A DNA stretch of 64,000 nt from positions 2,728,001 through 2,792,000 of the forward strand of contig NZ_JACHMJ010000001.1 in the NCBI RefSeq assembly GCF_014204935.1, given 5' to 3'. The notes below the pieces were generated by a model, which made no database searches, was not told the DNA's origin, and was given only the letters and a program-made list of their open reading frames with translations. Shown here one piece after another: positions 34,685 through 42,270 of this stretch. Position numbers and translations under genes: made by a program. Every line of letters starts with the position of its first letter. Within the stretch, counting starts at the first letter, position 1. The stretch comes from Conyzicola lurida (GTDB taxonomy: Bacteria; Actinomycetota; Actinomycetes; Actinomycetales; Microbacteriaceae).

Positions 34685-34800
34685 TAGTTCACCTAACAAG
34701 TGGTATGTGTTCTTAACCAGATTCGCTCAGGGAGGTCGGAGGCCCGGATTTGTGCGGAAGGCAATAGTTCACGTAAGGTACTACTAGATAAGCGAACTAA
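34685..34800. promoter_or_regulatory. Three TAGTTC boxes between MarR and GlsB genes
   Basis: TAGTTCACCTAA at 34685-34696 and TAGTTCACGTAA at 34765-34776 lie exactly 80 bp apart. TAGTTCGCTTAT on the minus strand (34799-34788) faces the second box. CGAAC-TAAAT-GTTCG follows at 34793-34807. Candidate MarR binding sites controlling both directions. Confidence 0.55.
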
Positions 34801-34847
34801 ATGTTCGGCTAGCAAACGTAGTGCACCACCACAGAAAGTAGACACTC

Positions 34848-35108
34848 ATGGGCTTCTTCGGTTTCCTTCTTCTCGGCCTCATCGCCGGCGCCATCGCCAA
34901 GCTGATCCTCCCCGGCCGTAACGGCGGCGGATGGCTCATCACGCTCGTCCTCGGCGTCGTCGGCGCCCTCCTCGGAGGCTTCATCGGCAGCGCCGTCTTC
35001 GGCGTCGGCCTCGAGAACTTCTTCGACCTCTCCACCTGGGCGCTCGCCATCGGCGGCTCGATCATCGTCCTCGTCATCTACGGCGCGCTCACCGGACGCA
35101 AGCGCTAA
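34848..35108 (+). CDS. GlsB/YeaQ/YmgE-family membrane protein
   Basis: 86 residues, three membrane segments with Gly-rich turns: GLIAGAIAKLILPGRNGGGWLITLVLGVVGALLGG and a last helix before LTGRKR. This is the transglycosylase-associated (GlsB) family, usually general-stress-induced in enteric bacteria; mechanism unknown. Located divergently to the MarR pair, and followed by a strong terminator, so it is a single-gene unit. Confidence 0.9.
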   Translation: MGFFGFLLLGLIAGAIAKLILPGRNGGGWLITLVLGVVGALLGGFIGSAVFGVGLENFFDLSTWALAIGGSIIVLVIYGALTGRKR

Positions 35109-35126
35109 CAACAAGCTCCACCAGCC

Positions 35127-35157
35127 AAGAGGCATCACCCGACGGGTGGTGCCTCTT
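35127..35157 (+). terminator. 14-bp terminator hairpin after GlsB gene
   Basis: AAGAGGCATCACCC (35127-35140), loop GAC, GGGTGGTGCCTCTT (35144-35157); one G-T pair. Ends in CTTC. Located 18 bases after the GlsB stop. Confidence 0.85.
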
Positions 35158-35198
35158 CGCATCCCACCACCACCCGCGAGTCAGAACGGCACACCACG

Positions 35199-36251
35199 AT
35201 GAAGATCCAGAACCCCTTCCGCCTCGGCCTGCTCGCGGGCCTCGGCGTGCTCGTCGCGATCCTCATCGGCAGCGCCGTCGCCGATCTCGCGACGATCCTC
35301 ACCTACATCGGTGCCGCGGTCTTCCTCGCGCTGGGCCTCGACCCGCTCGTGACCTGGCTCGAGAAGCACCACGTCAAGCGTCCGATCGCCATCATGATCA
35401 CCCTCGTCGGCGTGCTCGGCATCTTCGCCGGACTCGTGTTCGCCCTCATCCCGGTCATCGCCGAGCAGGTCGCCAACCTGACCGCCCTCGTCACCAAGTC
35501 GCTCATCCCGAGCATCCAGGACAACTCCCTCGTCAACGACCTCTCCGAGGCGCTGCCCTGGTTGCAGGTCGACACCCTGCTGAAGCAGGCCGGCGACTTC
35601 CTGGGCGACCCGACCAACATCGGCTCCATCGGCGGCGGCGTCCTCGCCGCCGGAATCAGCGTCGCGACCGGGCTCTTCGGCGGCATCATCATCCTGATCC
35701 TGATGGTCTACTTCATCGCGTCGCTCGGCGGCCTCAAGCGTGCCCTGTACCAGCTGGTCCCCGCGTCGAAGCGCCACGGATTCATCTCGCTCGCCGAACA
35801 GATCAGCCAGTCCGTCGGCCGCTACGTCATGGGCCAGGTCACCCTGGCGCTGGTGAACGGCGTGCTCTCGTTTATCCTGCTCTCCATCCTCGGCGTGAAG
35901 TACAGCGCACTGCTCGCCTTCGTCGCCTTCCTCGGCTCCCTCATCCCGCTCGTCGGGACGATCTCCGCGTCCGTCGTGATCACGCTCGGCGTGCTCCTGT
36001 TCAACGGGCCCGGCTGGGAGGTCATCGTCGCGGGCGTCTACTACGTCGTCTACATGCAGGTCGAGGCGTACGTGCTCAGCCCCCGCATCATGGCGCGCGC
36101 GGTCAAGGTGCCGGGCGTCGTCGTGGTCATCGCGGCCCTCACCGGCGGAACCCTGTTGGGTATCCTCGGCGCGCTCATCGCGATCCCGGTGGCCGCCGCC
36201 ATCCAGCTCATCCTCAAAGAGGTCATCGTGCCTCGGCAGAACGCGCTGTAG
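35199..36251 (+). CDS. AI-2E family transporter (UPF0118)
   Basis: 350 residues, about seven to eight membrane segments in the AI-2E exporter arrangement: two N-terminal helices, a soluble middle part (about 85-140) and a C-terminal bundle. FLGSLIPLVGTISASVVITLGVLL and YVLSPRIMARAVKVPGVVVVIAALTGGTLLGILGALIAIPVAA are the diagnostic blocks. Some members export autoinducer-2, others exchange sodium and protons; which applies is unknown. Converges on the YcaQ-family gene with no gap. Confidence 0.9.
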   Translation: MKIQNPFRLGLLAGLGVLVAILIGSAVADLATILTYIGAAVFLALGLDPLVTWLEKHHVKRPIAIMITLVGVLGIFAGLVFALIPVIAEQVANLTALVTKSLIPSIQDNSLVNDLSEALPWLQVDTLLKQAGDFLGDPTNIGSIGGGVLAAGISVATGLFGGIIILILMVYFIASLGGLKRALYQLVPASKRHGFISLAEQISQSVGRYVMGQVTLALVNGVLSFILLSILGVKYSALLAFVAFLGSLIPLVGTISASVVITLGVLLFNGPGWEVIVAGVYYVVYMQVEAYVLSPRIMARAVKVPGVVVVIAALTGGTLLGILGALIAIPVAAAIQLILKEVIVPRQNAL

Positions 36252-37328
36252 TCACCACTCCCGCAACCCGACGCCGAGCCATTCGGCGAGGTCGGCGACC
36301 TCCGCCCGCACCATCTCGTCCTCTTCGGGGTCGAACGGCAGCAGCTCGTGCACGGCGTTCACCACGAGTTCCTCGCGTTCCCGGTCGACCTCGGCGTCGA
36401 GCATGCCCACGAAGCGGTCGCCCATGAGGACCGGGTGGGCGAAGAACCCGTACCGGCGCTGCGGCTTCGGCTTGAACTGCTCGAGCACGTACTCGAACTC
36501 GAACAGGTCGCGCAGCCGCGGGCGGTCGAACAGCATCGGGTCGTAGGGGTTGAGAAACGCGACGCGGCCGCCGTCGTCCTCCTCCAGCGCCGCGACCTCC
36601 TCGGGGTCGACGCGCCACTTCAGCCGCGAACCCTCGACCACGGCCGGCTCTCCCGCCTCCCCCACGGGCGTCCACGGCGAACGTTGCTTCGCGATGCCCG
36701 CGGCCTGCAGCCGGCGCTCGTCCAGCAGCCGCGCGGCCTCGTCGTACCCGTACTCCGGCAGGTCGGCCGGGTACACCCGCTCGGCGAGGTCCCAGCGGCG
36801 GTGCCGTCCCTCGCGCCCGGCGACCGCGACCTCGCCCTGCTGCTGCAACACGTCGAGCATGTGGACCACCTGGTTCGGCCCGTACCAGCCGTCCGACCTG
36901 CGGGCGACCGCGGCGGAATCGGGGATCTCGCTCGCGAGCAGCGGCCCCTCCCCGCGCAACCGGGCGAGCACCTCGCTGCGGAACCCGTCGTTGGCCTCGA
37001 CCCACTCGCGCGTCCGTGGGTGGGTCGGGTAGCGCCGCATGCCCGGGAGCATCAGCGGCAGCAGGCTGATCGGCCGGAAAGCCCCGTCGAACTCGAACAG
37101 CAGCCGGTCGTGCTCGACCGCCTTCGACAGTTGCGCCCGGTCATAGCCCGCCCCGATGCGCGACCAGAGGATGGTGTGTTCGGCGGGGGCGATGGTCGCC
37201 GTCGGGTCGATCTTGATGGCGCCGAGCTCCTCGGCGATACCGACCACGTCGCTCGGCCTGTCGGCGTCGAGCCGTTGCGCGCGCACGGCGATGCGCCGGG
37301 CCTGGTCGCGCGTGAGCTGGTGCGTCAC
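36252..37328 (-). CDS. Winged-helix DNA-binding / YcaQ-AlkZ family DNA glycosylase
   Basis: 358 residues from GTG 37328. Tandem winged-helix domains of the YcaQ/AlkZ (HTH_42) family are recognised from QLTRDQARRIAVRAQRL, KIDPTATIAPAEHTILWSR, GFFAHPVLMGDRFVGMLDAEVD and the C-terminal DLAEWLG. Characterised members excise alkylated bases or interstrand crosslinks; antibiotic-producer members give self-resistance. Here it may serve in general repair. The frame is open ~25 codons upstream, but no better start is seen. Monocistronic; 163-base gap upstream with only short repeated words. Confidence 0.8.
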   Translation of the reverse strand: MTHQLTRDQARRIAVRAQRLDADRPSDVVGIAEELGAIKIDPTATIAPAEHTILWSRIGAGYDRAQLSKAVEHDRLLFEFDGAFRPISLLPLMLPGMRRYPTHPRTREWVEANDGFRSEVLARLRGEGPLLASEIPDSAAVARRSDGWYGPNQVVHMLDVLQQQGEVAVAGREGRHRRWDLAERVYPADLPEYGYDEAARLLDERRLQAAGIAKQRSPWTPVGEAGEPAVVEGSRLKWRVDPEEVAALEEDDGGRVAFLNPYDPMLFDRPRLRDLFEFEYVLEQFKPKPQRRYGFFAHPVLMGDRFVGMLDAEVDREREELVVNAVHELLPFDPEEDEMVRAEVADLAEWLGVGLREW

Positions 37329-37491
37329 GCCTCGACGATACAACGCGGGCCGCGGGCGGCGCGATGGTGGCGGCCGCGGCATCCGCCCCGCCCCTCTGGG
37401 CATCGAGTTGCCGGCAACTGGGCTATCCCGCGGAGTGCCCCGGTTAGTGACAACGGGAACGGTTCACGCGGCGGAGTGCGGGTGAACTGGG

Positions 37492-38118
37492 CTACTTGCC
37501 GAGGCGGACCAGGACGGTTTCGGCCTGCCCGGCCCAGCGGCCCGTCAACACGTCGCCGTCGGTGGACTCCCCGCTGCCCGGGTACCGCAGCACCGTCACG
37601 CGTAGCCCGTCTGCCATCGCCACCGTCGCGCCACCCTCGTGCACGGTCGTGACGTCGGTCGGTGGCTGCACGGGCTCGCCCGCGGGAGAACCGCTGCCCT
37701 TCACGACCGCGGTCGGCTCGCGCGTCACCATCTCGCCGTCGATCTCGATCAGCAGGTCGGCCTGGCGTCCGCCGGTGCGCACCGCCGTCGCCACCGCGGC
37801 CAGGTACGCAGGGTCGCCGAGCCCGTCGTAGACCCAGCGGGCGCCGAGCACCGAGTGCTCCATCGTGCCGATGAGCCACGGCTCACCGCCCTCGAGGGGC
37901 GCACCGCGGTAGGTCACCGGTACCTGCAGGACGGCGCCGTCCGAGGCCGCCGTCAGGATCGTCTCGATGCCCACCTCGCCCTCGGGGTCGTCGAACCGGT
38001 AGGCGGCGACGGGGCTGAGGTCGGCGGCGGGGCCGCGGTACCAGGGCTGCGTCGGCAGCCAGTCACGCACGAGTTCGAGCTTCGAGGGGGTCACGGTTGC
38101 CTGATGCAGAAGAGCCAT
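37492..38118 (-). CDS. Maltokinase N-terminal cap-like domain protein
   Basis: 208 residues. MALLHQATVTPSKLELVRDWLPTQPWYRG resembles the N-terminal cap of maltokinase/Pep2-type kinases and the actinobacterial CG0192-related family, but the kinase domain is absent. ATG 38118 begins the conserved part; codons upstream are open but not convincing. Length is normal for the stand-alone cap family. Function unknown, perhaps carbohydrate- or nucleotide-related regulation. Divergent from the GAF-SpoIIE gene, with ~200 bases between. Confidence 0.75.
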   Translation of the reverse strand: MALLHQATVTPSKLELVRDWLPTQPWYRGPAADLSPVAAYRFDDPEGEVGIETILTAASDGAVLQVPVTYRGAPLEGGEPWLIGTMEHSVLGARWVYDGLGDPAYLAAVATAVRTGGRQADLLIEIDGEMVTREPTAVVKGSGSPAGEPVQPPTDVTTVHEGGATVAMADGLRVTVLRYPGSGESTDGDVLTGRWAGQAETVLVRLGK

Positions 38119-38320
38119 CCGCCCACTGTAGGCCGGTACGGTGATGCCCGCACGCGGGGTGAGGCACACCTTAATGATGCGCTTTCACAATCAACAAGTA
38201 GAGTCGATACCGAGCACGTCCTGCGGTTGGGGACAGGGGGCGTCGTGGCTTGCCACGTCGTTCCAGCTCGGTCCGAGGGGAGGATTCCATGCTTCGATTC
38301 GCCAGTACGGGGGTGCACTC

Positions 38321-39523
38321 ATGACGACGTCAGCGCCCGGACTCCCGATCGACGCCCGCGAGGCGCGCGAGGGCCGGAGGCAGCGGGCGGTCGAAAGCCT
38401 CGGTCTCACCGAGGCACGGCGCTACGAGCAACTCGACCGCGTCGCACGAATCGCGAAGGCCACCTTCGGCGTCGAATTCTCGTCGATCACCGTCTTCGAC
38501 AACGACCGGGCGCTCTTCGTGGGCGGCGGCGGATTCGAGGATGTCGAGGCACCGCGGTCCGCGAGCCCGTGCCAACTCGTCGTCGAGTCCGGCGACATCG
38601 TTACGACGGACGACGCGCGCACCGACGCGCGTTTCGACGACATCGCCAATATCCGCGTGCCGAACTCCGCCTTCTACGTCGGGCACCCGCTGAAAGACAT
38701 CAACGGCAACGTCGTCGGATCGCTCTGCCTCGTCGACCAACAGCCCCGCCTGCTCACCGACCGCGAGATGGACGTCTTCCGCGACCTCGCCGGCTGGGCG
38801 CAGGACGAGCTGCTCGCCGACGCCGACTCGCTCCGGGCCCGCGATACCCAGCGTTCGCTGCTGCCGGCCGCGCCTCTCGACAGCGACGGTATCCACGTGG
38901 TCGGCGTCTGCGTACCGGCGCTCAGCGTCGGCGGCGACTATTACGACTACGGCATGGCCGGTCCGCTGGCGCACATCGCGATCGGCGACGTCATGGGCAA
39001 GGGCACCGCCGCCGCCATCATCGGCGCCTCGACGCGCGCTGCCTGCCGCGCGGTCGTCCCGACGATCGCGGACGGAGCCGGCCTCGGCCGCGGCGTCGAG
39101 CGAATCGAACGCGCGATCATCCGGGATCTCGAACGCACCGGCACCTTCGTCACCTACTTCCACGCCGTGATCGACCCGGTCGCCGCGACGCTCCACTACG
39201 TCGACGCGGGCGCCGGGCTCTCCCTGCTCGTGCGCGCCGACGGCTCGACCGAGCAGCTCACCGGCTCGGGTATGCCGCTCGGTATCCAGACCCAGGAGCA
39301 CATCGCGCACTCGCGCCCTCTGCAATCAGGCGACCGGCTCATCCTCGTGAGCGACGGACTGCTCGACGTCGTCGAAGACCAGACGAACTGGATCGAAGAG
39401 CTGGACACACTCGTGCGCGCTTCGTCCGACGGCACCGACGTGCTGCGCCGCGTCGCCGCACTCAGCCTGGCGCGCATCCCCATCGACGACGTGACCGTGG
39501 TCGTGGTGGAGTACCGCCCATGA
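38321..39523 (+). CDS. GAF-domain SpoIIE/RsbU-type PP2C phosphatase
   Basis: 400 residues: helical N-terminus, GAF sensor (about 45-165; VFDNDRALFVGGGG, PCQLVVESGDIV, FYVGHPLKDINGNVVGSLCLVD), then a PP2C-like SpoIIE domain (about 180-400) with metal-binding motifs GGDYYDY, IGDVMGKGTAAA, VDAGAGLSLLV and SDGLLD. No membrane segment, so it senses a cytosolic signal. It should dephosphorylate the STAS protein encoded at 41511. ATG 38321 follows a GGGGGTG site. First of five tightly packed genes (ATGA overlap with GT2). Confidence 0.9.
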   Translation: MTTSAPGLPIDAREAREGRRQRAVESLGLTEARRYEQLDRVARIAKATFGVEFSSITVFDNDRALFVGGGGFEDVEAPRSASPCQLVVESGDIVTTDDARTDARFDDIANIRVPNSAFYVGHPLKDINGNVVGSLCLVDQQPRLLTDREMDVFRDLAGWAQDELLADADSLRARDTQRSLLPAAPLDSDGIHVVGVCVPALSVGGDYYDYGMAGPLAHIAIGDVMGKGTAAAIIGASTRAACRAVVPTIADGAGLGRGVERIERAIIRDLERTGTFVTYFHAVIDPVAATLHYVDAGAGLSLLVRADGSTEQLTGSGMPLGIQTQEHIAHSRPLQSGDRLILVSDGLLDVVEDQTNWIEELDTLVRASSDGTDVLRRVAALSLARIPIDDVTVVVVEYRP

Positions 39524-41514
39524 CGATGGAGGTGACCAGGCGCGACCTGCGCCAGCTCGCCCACTCCACGTCGTTGCGTCGGGTCGCGGCCATCCGCATC
39601 GTGGTGGTGCTCGCCGCGGCATCCGGTCTCAACTACGTCATCTGGCGCTGGTTGGCGTCTGTCAACTGGGAGTCGTGGTGGATCGCCGTGCCGCTCGTGC
39701 TGGCCGAGACCTACAGCCTCATCGACTCGCTGCTGTTCGGTATCGGTGCGTGGCGGATCCGGGAGCGCGGGGAGCCGCCGGCACCGCCCGACACCGGCTT
39801 CACCGTCGACGTCTTCATCACGACCTACAACGAAGAGGTCGATCTGGTGATGCGCACTGCGCGCGCCGCCGTCGCCATCGAATACCCGCACACGACGTGG
39901 ATCCTCGACGACGGCAACCGCGCCGAGATCCGCGCCGCGGCCGAGGCGCTCGGCATCGGCGTGATCACGCGGTCGGCGGACTGGGTCGACCGGCCCCGCC
40001 ACGCGAAGGCCGGCAACCTCAACAACGCGCTGCTCGAGACCGCGGGCGAATTCATCCTGATCCTCGATGCCGACCAGGTGCCCGACCCCCGCATCCTCGA
40101 CCGCACGCTCGGGTACTTCAAAGACCCCATGGTCGCCCTGGTGCAGACCCCGCAGTGGTTCGAGAACGTGCCGAAGGCCGACGTGCTCGGCAGCCAGGCG
40201 CCGCTCTTCTACGGCCCCATCCAGCAGTCGAAGGACGGCTGGAACGCCGCCTTCTTCTGCGGCTCGAACGCGATCCTCCGCCGCGAGTCGCTCATGCAGC
40301 TCGGCATCTCGCGCTACGTCACCGAGGTCGAGCGCTCGGTACACCGCGCCATCCGCACCTCGAAGAAGCTCCTCACCTCCGCCCGAGCGGAGGCGCAGGG
40401 CGACCGCCGGGTGAAGCTCGCCCTGCGGCAAGCCGCCGAGATCGTCGAGCAGGCACGGATCGAACTCGAACGCGGCGACGGCATCTCCGACGTCACCTAC
40501 CGCTTCCAGCGGGGCATCGACGCGATCGCGGTCGACCGCGCCGACTCGGACATCGCTCTCATGCGGGACGACCTCCGAGAACTCGCTGCGCTCTCCAACG
40601 AGACCGACACGTTCGCCGAGATCGACGACGCCGCCCTCGCACTGCTCACCGGCCGCGAGACCTCGCCGGTCGCGGCCATCGAAGCCATCTCGATCCTCGC
40701 CCGCGCGCTCAACGTCGACCGGGGCGACGAGGCACAGGCGATCATGCCGATGGCCACCATCTCGGTCACCGAGGACATGGCGACGTCGATGCGCCTGCAC
40801 GGCCTCGGATGGCGCTCGGTCTACCACGGCGAGATCCTCGCGGCGGGCCTTGCCCCCGAAGACCTCGAGACCATGCTCGGCCAGCGGCTGCGCTGGGCGC
40901 AGGGCACGATGCAGGTCTTCTTCCGCGAGAACCCGCTACTGCAGCGCCGCATGAACGTCGGCCAGCGGCTGATGTACTTCGGCACCATGTGGAGCTACCT
41001 CTCCGGGTTCCCGGCGCTCGTCTACGTCACGGCTCCGATCCTCTGCCTCTCCTTCGGCGTGATCCCGGTCACCGCCTACAGCGTCGACTTCTTCGCCCGC
41101 TTCATCCCGTTCCTGATTCTGAACCAGCTGCTCTTCTGGGTCGTCGCCGCCGGCCGCCCGACCTGGCGCGGCGCGCAGTACTCGCTCGCCCTCTTCCCCG
41201 TGTGGATCGAGGCCGTGACGTCGGCGTTCAAGAACGTGTTCCTCGGGCAGCCGCTCGGATTCCTCGTGACGTCCAAGACCCGGGTCGAAAACGGGCGCCC
41301 GCGCTGGGATCTGATCCGACCCCAGCTCTTCGTCGTGGGCGGCCTGATCGCCGCCCTCATCATCGTCACCATCCGCATCCTCGCCGGACAGGCCGAGGGC
41401 ATCGCGCCCTACGTCAACATCATCTGGGTCTTCTACGACCTGGCTGTGTTCAGCATCATCATCCGCGCCGCGCTCTACCGGGGCCCGGCCGCCACAACAA
41501 AGGAGACCCTATGA
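39520..41514 (+). CDS. Cellulose-synthase-like GT2 glycosyltransferase with large insertion
   Basis: 664 residues. Two N-terminal membrane helices (about 22-40, 52-75), a cytosolic GT-A domain, then C-terminal helices (about 485-660). BcsA-type motifs: TTYNEE (101-106), DDGN (130-133), DAD (183-185), FFCGSN (245-250), TED (417-419) and QRLRW (455-459). The stretch between FFCGSN and TED is ~165 residues, against about 20-30 in ordinary BcsA, so ~140 extra residues (about 270-410) form a charged, mainly helical insertion. No PilZ domain is visible. Probably makes a beta-glucan or related chain and extrudes it. Overlaps genes on both sides by 4 bases. Confidence 0.88.
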   Translation: MTMEVTRRDLRQLAHSTSLRRVAAIRIVVVLAAASGLNYVIWRWLASVNWESWWIAVPLVLAETYSLIDSLLFGIGAWRIRERGEPPAPPDTGFTVDVFITTYNEEVDLVMRTARAAVAIEYPHTTWILDDGNRAEIRAAAEALGIGVITRSADWVDRPRHAKAGNLNNALLETAGEFILILDADQVPDPRILDRTLGYFKDPMVALVQTPQWFENVPKADVLGSQAPLFYGPIQQSKDGWNAAFFCGSNAILRRESLMQLGISRYVTEVERSVHRAIRTSKKLLTSARAEAQGDRRVKLALRQAAEIVEQARIELERGDGISDVTYRFQRGIDAIAVDRADSDIALMRDDLRELAALSNETDTFAEIDDAALALLTGRETSPVAAIEAISILARALNVDRGDEAQAIMPMATISVTEDMATSMRLHGLGWRSVYHGEILAAGLAPEDLETMLGQRLRWAQGTMQVFFRENPLLQRRMNVGQRLMYFGTMWSYLSGFPALVYVTAPILCLSFGVIPVTAYSVDFFARFIPFLILNQLLFWVVAAGRPTWRGAQYSLALFPVWIEAVTSAFKNVFLGQPLGFLVTSKTRVENGRPRWDLIRPQLFVVGGLIAALIIVTIRILAGQAEGIAPYVNIIWVFYDLAVFSIIIRAALYRGPAATTKETL

Positions 41515-41843
41515 CGTCGATCGACGTACGCGCAGAAGGCGGAGGGGTGGTGCTCGTTCCGAGCGGCCGCCTCACCGTCGTGACCGCGCCACAATTGCGC
41601 GAAACGGTCGCCAACCAGCTCGTCTCGGGCCAGCAGCTCATCGTCGTCGACCTGTCGAGCACCGAGTTCGTCGACTCGTCCGGCCTCGGCGCTCTCGTCT
41701 CGTGCCTCAAGTCGGCACGTCAGGCCGGTGGCGACCTCCGGATCGTGGCACCCACCGAGCAGGTCTCGATGGTGCTGCGCATGACCAACCTCGACCGCAT
41801 CCTCCAGCCGCGCGCGTCCGTCGACGACGCACTGCGCGGATAG
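41511..41843 (+). CDS. STAS-domain anti-sigma factor antagonist-like protein
   Basis: 110 residues, one STAS domain (RsbV/SpoIIAA type). The phosphorylation loop STEFVDSSGLGALVSC carries the conserved Ser. ATG 41511 has an AGGAGACC site and overlaps the GT2 stop (ATGA). In known partner switches the unphosphorylated form binds and sequesters the HATPase kinase. Encoded between the glycosyltransferase and the ATP-binding protein, which points to a dedicated circuit; the partner may be GT2 or an unlinked sigma factor. Confidence 0.92.
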   Translation: MTSIDVRAEGGGVVLVPSGRLTVVTAPQLRETVANQLVSGQQLIVVDLSSTEFVDSSGLGALVSCLKSARQAGGDLRIVAPTEQVSMVLRMTNLDRILQPRASVDDALRG

Positions 41844-41853
41844 AGCCACCGGG

Positions 41854-42270
41854 ATGAGCGCATTCGCACACCGTGAGGTGGATGTACCCGCAACCCTCTA
41901 CAGCATCGAGACTGTACAGATCGAGTTCGACACCTGGTGGAACGAGCTCGGCGAGCAGAAGCCCGAGACGCGATTCGCGTTCGAGCTCGCCGTCGTCGAG
42001 ATCGCAACCAACATCGTCGAGCACACCCACCGCGCCGAGGGGACCTCCGGCCGCCGCTTCCACCTTGAGCTCGACGCGGACGAGACCTCGATCACCGCGC
42101 AGTTCGCCGACAACGGCCTGCCCTCCAACATCGACCTGAGCACCGTCACGATGTCCGACGTCGAGGCCGAGGGCGGACGCGGCCTCGCGCTCGCGATCGC
42201 CGCTCTGCACAGCCTCGAGTACCGATTCGAGGACGGACGCAATATCTGGACCCTCGTGTGCCTGCGCTGA
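41854..42270 (+). CDS. RsbW-like ATP-binding (HATPase_c_2) serine kinase
   Basis: 138 residues. GHKL-fold kinase of the anti-sigma type: N box ELAVVEIATNIVEHTHRAEG, G1 QFADNGLP, G2 EGGRGLALAIAAL. Expected to phosphorylate the STAS Ser and to bind an output protein. There is no sigma factor gene in the operon, which is unusual for an RsbW-type protein. 10 bases after the STAS gene; the next gene starts 13 bases before its stop. Confidence 0.9.
   Translation: MSAFAHREVDVPATLYSIETVQIEFDTWWNELGEQKPETRFAFELAVVEIATNIVEHTHRAEGTSGRRFHLELDADETSITAQFADNGLPSNIDLSTVTMSDVEAEGGRGLALAIAALHSLEYRFEDGRNIWTLVCLR

Noticed and set aside
37416-37494. Repeated words AACTGGGCTA (37416, 37485) and GCGGAGTGC (37430, 37471)
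   Set aside because: Short, in different order, and the second copy runs into a coding end; likely chance or simple duplication without function.
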